DNA from: Clostridium lundense DSM 17049
Lineage (GTDB): Bacteria; Bacillota; Clostridia; Clostridiales; Clostridiaceae
Length of the DNA stretch: 64,000 bases
Assembly: GCF_000619945.1 (NCBI RefSeq)
Contig: NZ_JHVC01000020.1
Span: 3,251 to 67,250, forward strand
Direction: 5' to 3'
The notes under the pieces were generated by a model. It was not told the DNA's origin, searched no databases, and saw only the letters and a list, made by a program, of their open reading frames with translations. Position 1 is the stretch's first letter, and every line of letters begins with the position of its first letter. Shown piece by piece: positions 58,599-64,000 of this stretch. The translations under genes and the position numbers were made by a program.

Positions 58599-60794
58599 TT
58601 GAAAAAAATAGTTTCTTTATTAATGATTTTAATTTTTACAATTAGTCTTGTAGGATGTAAAGATAAAGGTACATCTGCAGATGCATCTAAGGGTTCAGAT
58701 AATGTAAATAGTATGGTGGAGGATATAAGTAAAAATTCAGGATTGGATAATATAACAAGCTTTAAAGTAAACTCTAAGAATCAACTTGTTATGGCGGGAG
58801 TAACACAATCAAATGAAAAGAAGTTAGGAATTTATGATGCTGATGGAAAGCTTGTAAAAGACATAAAAATAGATTTTGGAGAAAAGTTAGGTCTTTGCAC
58901 TGTTGATGAAAAAGATAATATTTATGTTTTAACAGAAAAATCTTCAAAGAGGGAAATTACTGTCTTTAATGCCTCAGGAGATAAAACTAAGACAATAAAT
59001 CTTAAGAATACTTCAAAAAATGTTGAAGAAGATGGAATGAAAGAGATAGCTTTAAGAGGATATATGGAAGTGGATGATAAAGGAAACTTTTATATATTAA
59101 CATTTGGAAAAGATAATCAGAGTGTAGAAGCAATAGATAAGGAAGGAAAAAATATTAAAAATCTATATACTAAATGTGATTTTATAAGCAATGATGATGA
59201 AGGCAATTTGTTTGTTGGTACGATGGAACAGGGAAATGGGGCAAAATTTTATGTAGAAAGAACTAATCCTTTATCCGGTCAAAGGATATGGAAAAATGAG
59301 TATACTAGTGGTAGTTTTATGAAGACAGCAGTTCATAAAAAAGGAGATAAAGATTTTTATGGATTAAATAGTGATAATATATCTAAGTACAATGTTGCAG
59401 ATGGAAAGTTTATAGAGAAGGTAATAGACTTTAAAGATTATGGTTTAGTTGATTTTAACTCAAGAATAAGAGATATTGATATAAATAAAAATAAGGATGT
59501 TTATATTTTAATTACTGAATTTAATAAAAAAGACAGATCTGAAAAATCACAATTAGTTAGATGTAATTTAAATAATAAAAATAAAAATAGTGAAAAAGTT
59601 ATTACACTTTCATTAATGTATCAAATTCAAGATATTGACGTTGCTATAAGTAAGTTCCGTAAAATACACCCAGATATTAAGATTGAAGTTAAGAATACAA
59701 TTACAGATATTAATGATCCATCTAGCTATGAGAAGTATACAAAAAATGTAAATACAGAAATTATGTCTGGCAAAGGTTCAGATATCATATGTATGAATGG
59801 ATTGCCATATCATAAATATGTAGATAAAAAAGCACTTGTAAATCTTAGTGATTTTATTTCTAAAGATAAAGACTTTAATATGAAAAATTATAATGAAAAA
59901 ATTATAAATGCTTTTAAATATAAGGAAGGATTATATACTATACCAACTAGATACGAATTTTCAGCTCTTGCAGTTGATAAAAAAATATTAGAAGAGAATA
60001 AAATAAATATAGATGATAAAAATCGGACATGGAATAATTTTATGGACTATGCTCGTAAGCTTACAAAAGATAAAAATGGTGATGGAAAAATAGATCAGTA
60101 TGCTCTTCCTAAGATGAAAGGCTCAGAGATTATGCAGTTCCTTTTCTTAAATGGCAATTACAATAAGTTTATAGATGAAGATAAGAAGCAAGCAAAATTT
60201 GACTCTAAAGAGTTTATTGACATTTTAAATCTAGCTAAGGAAGTTACTACTAAAGGAATTATGGATACAAAAGGAGATGGCATAAGTACTACTACTGGAG
60301 GAAATATTCAGTTTTTACACAGTGATAATGTTTTTTTGCCAACACCTATTTTTAGCAATGTAATATTAGGTGATAAATTCAATTTGTTAAATTTACCGTC
60401 TCAAGGAAGTAGCTTTACATCAAATAGCACCTTCTCCATAAATAAGCATTCTAAATATAAAGATGAATGTTGGGAGTTTATTAAATTCCTTATTAGTGAG
60501 GATATTCAAGCTGGAGATAGTGCATCAGGTATACCAATAAATAATGCAGCACTTGAAAGAGTTCAGAAGGAAATCATTGAAATGACTAAAGATAGGAAAC
60601 CATATAATTTAACTCAAGATGATGTTAACATATTCAATAAGTTTATAAGCAATTTATCAAATGGAGATAATGAAAATTCTCAGGTTCAGGAAATAGTAGG
60701 GACAGAAACAGATAAATTTATTAGTGGACAGCAAACAGCTGAACAGGCAGCAAAGATTATACAGAATAAAGTTAGTATAATGCTAAATGAATAA
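58599..60794 (+). CDS. lipoprotein: N-terminal propeller-like domain plus extracellular solute-binding domain
   Basis: 731 residues starting at TTG after AAGGGG. Lipoprotein signal ISLVGCKDK with lipid-modified Cys near residue 20. Residues ~45-330 contain repeats such as YDADGKLVKDIKID, NASGDKTKTINLK and IDKEGKNIKNLY, suggesting an NHL/SMP-30-type beta-propeller. Residues ~340-731 form an ABC sugar-binding-like domain (FRKIHPDIKIEVKNT, NGLPYHKYVDKKALVNLSDFIS, TRYEFSALAVDKKILEE). Fusion of the two is unusual. Probably the receptor for the MalF/MalG pair. Confidence 0.82.
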   Translation: MKKIVSLLMILIFTISLVGCKDKGTSADASKGSDNVNSMVEDISKNSGLDNITSFKVNSKNQLVMAGVTQSNEKKLGIYDADGKLVKDIKIDFGEKLGLCTVDEKDNIYVLTEKSSKREITVFNASGDKTKTINLKNTSKNVEEDGMKEIALRGYMEVDDKGNFYILTFGKDNQSVEAIDKEGKNIKNLYTKCDFISNDDEGNLFVGTMEQGNGAKFYVERTNPLSGQRIWKNEYTSGSFMKTAVHKKGDKDFYGLNSDNISKYNVADGKFIEKVIDFKDYGLVDFNSRIRDIDINKNKDVYILITEFNKKDRSEKSQLVRCNLNNKNKNSEKVITLSLMYQIQDIDVAISKFRKIHPDIKIEVKNTITDINDPSSYEKYTKNVNTEIMSGKGSDIICMNGLPYHKYVDKKALVNLSDFISKDKDFNMKNYNEKIINAFKYKEGLYTIPTRYEFSALAVDKKILEENKINIDDKNRTWNNFMDYARKLTKDKNGDGKIDQYALPKMKGSEIMQFLFLNGNYNKFIDEDKKQAKFDSKEFIDILNLAKEVTTKGIMDTKGDGISTTTGGNIQFLHSDNVFLPTPIFSNVILGDKFNLLNLPSQGSSFTSNSTFSINKHSKYKDECWEFIKFLISEDIQAGDSASGIPINNAALERVQKEIIEMTKDRKPYNLTQDDVNIFNKFISNLSNGDNENSQVQEIVGTETDKFISGQQTAEQAAKIIQNKVSIMLNE

Positions 60795-60808
60795 GGTATA
60801 TAAATAAT

Positions 60809-60852
60809 TAAAAATACGCATAAGATATAGGTATATCTTATGCGTATTTTTA
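60809..60852. terminator. bidirectional terminator
   Basis: AAAATACGCATAAGATAT and ATATCTTATGCGTATTTT pair perfectly. It divides two convergent genes. Confidence 0.96.
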
Positions 60853-60853
60853 A

Positions 60854-62080
60854 TTATTTTAAGGTATTCCCTACTAAATACCCACTACTCCAAGCCCATT
60901 GCAAGTTAAATCCACCACAGTCTCCATGTACATCCAATACTTCTCCAGTGAAATATAGATTAGGCACTATGGTTGATTCTAAGGTTTCAGAATTTACATA
61001 GGCAGTATCTACCCCTCCACAGGTTACTTGTGAATTATTAAAGGAATTTGTATCATATACTTCAAATTCCCAACGTTTTAGAAGGTTTAGTAATGAAGAT
61101 TTTTCTTTCCAAGTAAGTTCAATGCAAGGTTTATGTATATCTGAAATTTCACTTTCTTTTAATACAATAGGAATAAGTTTTTTGTTTATAACTCCTACCA
61201 AAGATTCATATACGCTTCTATAATTAAAAGTTCCCCAGTGATTTTCTAAAAAGTTTTTAAGTTCCTCATATTCTATATTAGGGCACATATCCACTAGTAA
61301 GGTAACGCTTTTTTTCTCATACAGTGCTCTAGAGATTTTACTGCTTAATTGGAGTACTGGAGGGCCTGAAATACCGTAATCAGTAAATAGCAATTCCCCA
61401 AACTCCTTTCGTATAGAAGTATTGTTTACATATGCTTCTGCAACACCATCAAATTTAATTCCAGAAAGAGCTTTTAATTTATTATATTTCAATTTTAATT
61501 GTACAAGGCCAGGGACAGGAGGAATAATTTTATGACCAAGGGATTGAGCTAAAGTAAAACCTGAACCATCTGAACCTGTATTAGGAGCAGATTTTCCTCC
61601 ACAACTTAGTATTAATTTATCGCAATAAAATATATTTTCATCTGTAGTAGTTAGTTGAAATCTATCCTTTGTCTTTTTTACAGATTTTACTTTAGAATTT
61701 AAATATATAGGTATATTTCTTTCATCTAAAGCTAATCTTAAAATGTCTAAAACGGAGGAAGCCTGTAAAGACATAGGATACATCTTTCCATCTTCTAAAT
61801 CAACTATTGGAAGACCTAAGGAATAGAAAAAGTTAGTTGTATCATTTAAAGAAAAATTTTTTAATGTATGATTAAAAAATTCTTTATTTGAACTATGATA
61901 TCTGTTAAGTGATATATTTTTATTAGTTATATTACATCGTCCATTGCCAGTAGTTAAAATTTTTTTACCTACCCTATCAGTACCTTCTAAAATGGCTACA
62001 TCTAATCCTCTATCTTTAGCTGCAATTGCAGCAGTAATACCAGAGGCGCCACCACCAACTATAATAATATTATGATACAA
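60854..62080 (-). CDS. NAD(P)/FAD-dependent oxidoreductase (HI0933/BaiN-like)
   Basis: 408 residues. N-terminal FAD motif IIIVGGGASGITAAIAAKDRG, then GRVGKK-like DRVGKKILTTGNGRCNITNKN, LSCGGKSAPNTGSDG, and C-terminal CGGVDTAYVNSETLESTIVPNLYFTGEVLDVHGDCGGFNLQWAWSSGYLVG. It fits the HI0933/YhiN family, whose reaction is unclear; the BaiN branch reduces bile-acid intermediates, but that role cannot be assigned here. Upstream gap carries two DnaA boxes. Confidence 0.88.
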   Translation of the reverse strand: MYHNIIIVGGGASGITAAIAAKDRGLDVAILEGTDRVGKKILTTGNGRCNITNKNISLNRYHSSNKEFFNHTLKNFSLNDTTNFFYSLGLPIVDLEDGKMYPMSLQASSVLDILRLALDERNIPIYLNSKVKSVKKTKDRFQLTTTDENIFYCDKLILSCGGKSAPNTGSDGSGFTLAQSLGHKIIPPVPGLVQLKLKYNKLKALSGIKFDGVAEAYVNNTSIRKEFGELLFTDYGISGPPVLQLSSKISRALYEKKSVTLLVDMCPNIEYEELKNFLENHWGTFNYRSVYESLVGVINKKLIPIVLKESEISDIHKPCIELTWKEKSSLLNLLKRWEFEVYDTNSFNNSQVTCGGVDTAYVNSETLESTIVPNLYFTGEVLDVHGDCGGFNLQWAWSSGYLVGNTLK

Positions 62081-62184
62081 GTTAAATCGCTCCTTTTGAT
62101 TTCATAATTACAATTAATATTAATATGTTTAAAAGTTATTATATTTAATATTATACACGAAAAAAAGAAGAGTATATGTGCAAA

Positions 62185-62215
62185 TGTGGATAAATATAAA
62201 AATATATGTGGATAA
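62185..62215. promoter_or_regulatory. pair of perfect DnaA boxes far from oriC
   Basis: TGTGGATAA occurs at 62185-62193 and 62207-62215, both in the same direction, 22 bp apart (two helical turns). They lie in the 222-base gap between the divergent FAD gene and the CoA-binding gene, about 55 kb from the origin. Confidence 0.7.
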
Positions 62216-62302
62216 TAAAATGATAATTATTATATACTTTTTAGTGCATAATATAATTGTAGTAATAAATATAATTTTGTTTAGTAAAAAGGAGGTAATG
62301 GT

Positions 62303-62689
62303 ATGGATGCTCAAAGTTTATTGGAATATAGTAATTGGGTAGTAGTTGGAGATGTTTTGAACAGTAGTAAATATGCCCATAGGATTTTAAATACATTAAA
62401 AGAAGCAGGATTTAATGTACAAGGAGTAAACCCTAATAGTGATGATGAAAGTGTTCATAAATCTTTAAAGGACATTTCATATAAAGTTGATGTAATAGAT
62501 TTGTGCATAAACCCTATTAAAGGCTTAAAAATAGTAGAGGAAGCTCATAGCTTAGGTATTAGTAAAATATTAATACAACCTGGTGCCGAAAGTGAAGATA
62601 TATTGAGTTTTTGTGCAGAAAAAGGTATTATAGCTATAGAGGGATGTGCTTTGGTAGAGCTTTCCTACTATAAAAGAAAGAAGAGGTAG
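62303..62689 (+). CDS. CoA-binding domain protein
   Basis: 128 residues. Rossmann-like CoA-binding fold: NWVVVGDVLNSSKYAHRILNTLKEAGFNVQGVNPNSDDE and VDVIDLCINPIKGLKIVEEAHSLGISKILIQPGAESEDILSFCAEKGI, typical of YccU-like proteins. Binds CoA or a related ligand; role unknown. AAAAAGGAGGTAATGGT precedes the ATG. Eight bases before the PPDK regulator gene. Confidence 0.88.
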   Translation: MDAQSLLEYSNWVVVGDVLNSSKYAHRILNTLKEAGFNVQGVNPNSDDESVHKSLKDISYKVDVIDLCINPIKGLKIVEEAHSLGISKILIQPGAESEDILSFCAEKGIIAIEGCALVELSYYKRKKR

Positions 62690-62697
62690 ATAGGTGC

Positions 62698-63513
62698 ATG
62701 TTAACAATATATGCTGTATCAGACTCAATTGGTGAAACAGCGGAACAAGTAGCTAGAGCTACAGCTTGTCAGTTTAATGAAAGAATAGAGGTAAAGAGGG
62801 TAACTTATATTAAGAATTTTGAAGCTGTAGATGAATTTATAAATAGTATAGAATCTCCCAATGATGCTATGATTATAACAACAATTGTTCTAGTAGATGT
62901 AAGAGAGTTTTTAGTAGAAAGATGTATAGAAAAGGGCATTAGGATAATTAATGTACTAGGACCATGTATAAGTACGGTTTCCAGATTATTAAACAAGCTT
63001 CCAGATTATAAACCTGGAGCAGTATGGAATATGGATTCTCAATATTTTAAGAAAATAGAAGCGATGGAATTTGCTATTCAATATGATGATAGTAAAGATT
63101 ATTCAGGGATAAAACATGCAGATGTAATTTTAATAGGATTATCTAGAACTTCAAAAACTCCTTTATGTATGTACTTAGCCAATAAAGGTATAAAAGCTTT
63201 AAATATACCTCTTATGCCAGAAATACCTGTACCTGAAGAGTTATTTGCAGTAGATAGCAAAAGAATAATAGGACTTACTATTGACCCTATGAGATTAATA
63301 GAAATAAGAAAACATAGAATGGATAAGTTTGCGAGGTTATCCTCTGAGATACAATATGCAAATGCAGAAAGGGTATTAAAGGAATTAGAATTTGCTGATA
63401 AAGTTATGAGAAGGCTTAGATGTAAAACTATAGATGTAACTAAAAGAGCCATAGAAGATACTGCACTTCTTATAATGGAATCTATAGGTTATGGTGGAGT
63501 AAAAGATCATTAG
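62698..63513 (+). CDS. pyruvate, phosphate dikinase regulatory protein (PPSR)
   Basis: 271 residues. The bifunctional ADP-dependent kinase/Pi-dependent phosphorylase that switches PPDK or PEP synthase. The start is MLTIYAVSDSIGETAEQVARA and the P-loop-like site is LIGLSRTSKTPLCMYLANKG. IGLTIDPMRLIEIRKHRM and the C-terminal ESIGYGG complete the family. Controls flow between pyruvate and PEP. AGGTGC lies before the ATG. Confidence 0.95.
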   Translation: MLTIYAVSDSIGETAEQVARATACQFNERIEVKRVTYIKNFEAVDEFINSIESPNDAMIITTIVLVDVREFLVERCIEKGIRIINVLGPCISTVSRLLNKLPDYKPGAVWNMDSQYFKKIEAMEFAIQYDDSKDYSGIKHADVILIGLSRTSKTPLCMYLANKGIKALNIPLMPEIPVPEELFAVDSKRIIGLTIDPMRLIEIRKHRMDKFARLSSEIQYANAERVLKELEFADKVMRRLRCKTIDVTKRAIEDTALLIMESIGYGGVKDH

Positions 63514-63544
63514 TTATGAATATAGTTTTAAATTGTAGATAAAT

Positions 63545-63590
63545 TTAATAGAGCTAAATGCTAGTAAATTCAATGCTTTAGCTCTATTAA
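63545..63590 (+). terminator. hairpin after the PPSR gene
   Basis: TTAATAGAGCTAAA (63545-63558) pairs perfectly with TTTAGCTCTATTAA (63577-63590). There is no T tract after it on the plus strand, so termination is possible but not certain. Confidence 0.5.
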
Positions 63591-63634
63591 TGAAAAAAAG
63601 CTCAAAAAATATATAAAAAATTTAATAAAAACTG

Positions 63635-63663
63635 TTGACACTTTATCGATTATCTTGTATTAT
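63635..63663 (+). promoter_or_regulatory. strong promoter of the tRNA cluster
   Basis: TTGACA (63635-63640), 17 bases, TATTAT (63658-63663): close to consensus, as expected for stable-RNA genes. About 50 bases before tRNA-Glu. Confidence 0.88.
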
Positions 63664-63715
63664 TATCTATGTCAGGTCGCCAAAGCGATACAGACAAGAC
63701 GAAAGAAAAGAATAA

Positions 63716-63790
63716 GGCCCCTTGGTCAAGCGGTTAAGACACCACCCTTTCACGGTGGTAACATGGGTTCGATTCCCGTAGGGGTCACCA
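63716..63790 (+). tRNA. tRNA-Glu (anticodon TTC)
   Basis: 75 bases. Acceptor GGCCCCT/AGGGGTC, anticodon stem CCACC/GGTGG with loop CTTTCAC, T arm and encoded CCA. First of a tRNA series. Confidence 0.96.
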
Positions 63791-63799
63791 ATTTAATGT

Positions 63800-63875
63800 G
63801 GGCGCATAGCTCAGCTGGGAGAGCATCTGCCTTACAAGCAGAGGGTCACAGGTTCGAGCCCTGTTGTGCCCACCA
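63800..63875 (+). tRNA. tRNA-Val (anticodon TAC)
   Basis: 76 bases. Acceptor GGGCGCA/TGTGCCC, anticodon stem CTGC(C)/GCAG with loop CTTACAA (TAC), T arm CAGG-TTCGAGC-CCTG, encoded CCA. Confidence 0.96.
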
Positions 63876-63883
63876 CATTAAAT

Positions 63884-63960
63884 GGCCCAGTGGCTCAGTT
63901 GGTTAGAGTGCCGGCCTGTCACGCCGGAGGTCGAGGGTTCGAGCCCCTTCTGGGTCGCCA
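63884..63960 (+). tRNA. tRNA-Asp (anticodon GTC)
   Basis: 77 bases. Acceptor GGCCCAG/CTGGGTC, anticodon stem CCGGC/GCCGG with loop CTGTCAC (GTC), encoded CCA after discriminator G. Confidence 0.96.
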
Positions 63961-63966
63961 TAATAA

Positions 63967-64000
63967 GCTGGTATAGCTCAGCAGGTAGAGCAACTGACTT
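63967..64000 (+). tRNA. tRNA-Thr, 5' part (cut by window end)
   Basis: GCTGGTATAGCTCAGC and AACTGACTT match the 5' half of a threonine tRNA (anticodon expected TGT). The anticodon lies at or beyond the right edge, so the isotype is a judgement from the first half only. Confidence 0.65.

Noticed and set aside
63655..63906. 83-codon open frame
   Set aside because: It is a translation of the tRNA-Glu, tRNA-Val and tRNA-Asp genes.

Overview
This is about 64 kb around the replication origin of a low-GC Firmicute. The gene content, the order dnaA-dnaN-S4-recF-remB-gyrB / rpmH-rnpA-yidD-yidC-jag-mnmE-mnmG-rsmG-noc-parA-parB, AT-rich codon use, sporulation gene yyaC, LonC and the selenium-associated yedF set all point to Clostridium sensu stricto (cluster I). 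I cannot fix the species from the sequence alone.

Layout. 1-6392 (minus strand): gyrB, remB, recF, an S4-domain gene, dnaN and dnaA. The origin has two parts: a DnaA-box array with a DnaA-trio run between dnaN and dnaA (4771-5030), and a second array between dnaA and rpmH (6393-6760). 6894-16334 (plus): rpmH, rnpA, yidD, yidC, jag, tRNA-modification genes mnmE/mnmG, rsmG, noc, parA, parB (two perfect parS sites) and a DUF4446 gene. 16340-19619: a YkuS-like gene and, convergent to it, yyaC, an AI-2E-family membrane protein and a cysteine-desulfurase-like gene. 19954-23036: yedF, DUF3343, an MscS channel, DUF951, rpsF-ssb-rpsR. 23310-29523: one apparent operon with a sensor kinase, a REC-TPR regulator, an apparently inactive transglutaminase-like protein, two RCK/TrkA proteins, a 34-residue membrane peptide, TrkH and an extracytoplasmic OB-fold protein. 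29686-36745: MazG-like, DUF2232, gdpP, rplI, lonC, dnaB. 36978-41761: tRNA-Thr and a divergent arginine locus (argJ-argC / argB-argD). 42080-50671: an L,D-transpeptidase, a dicarboxylate-type symporter, an ACT protein, pgsA, an FAD protein, purA, a DUF1858 protein and an acyl-ACP thioesterase. 50752-60794: a two-component system divergent from a D,D-carboxypeptidase and a five-gene transporter-like set (MalF/MalG-type permeases, HlyD-type adaptor, MacB-like permease, propeller-plus-solute-binding lipoprotein) that contains no ATPase gene. 60854-64000: an FAD protein, a CoA-binding protein, the PPDK regulator and a tRNA cluster (Glu, Val, Asp, partial Thr).

Most interesting points. (1) Two near-identical composite elements precede the YkuS-like gene and yyaC. 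Each is a terminator-like hairpin whose 3' arm holds the Shine-Dalgarno sequence and whose loop holds a sigma-F-like -10. Read-through RNA should hide the ribosome site, while RNA started at the forespore promoter should expose it. (2) The two-component/TrkA/TrkH operon has several unusual parts: a REC-TPR regulator with no DNA-binding domain, a transglutaminase fold lacking Cys and His, an RCK_N-only protein and an uncatalogued 34-residue membrane peptide. (3) The 53-61 kb envelope cluster has two kinds of ABC-type permease and no ATPase. (4) The divergent argC/argB promoters are almost perfectly symmetrical. (5) A pair of perfect DnaA boxes lies at 62.2 kb, far from the origin. No insertion sequence, prophage, CRISPR array or rRNA was seen. 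An intergenic palindromic repeat family is present in at least two, perhaps three, places.
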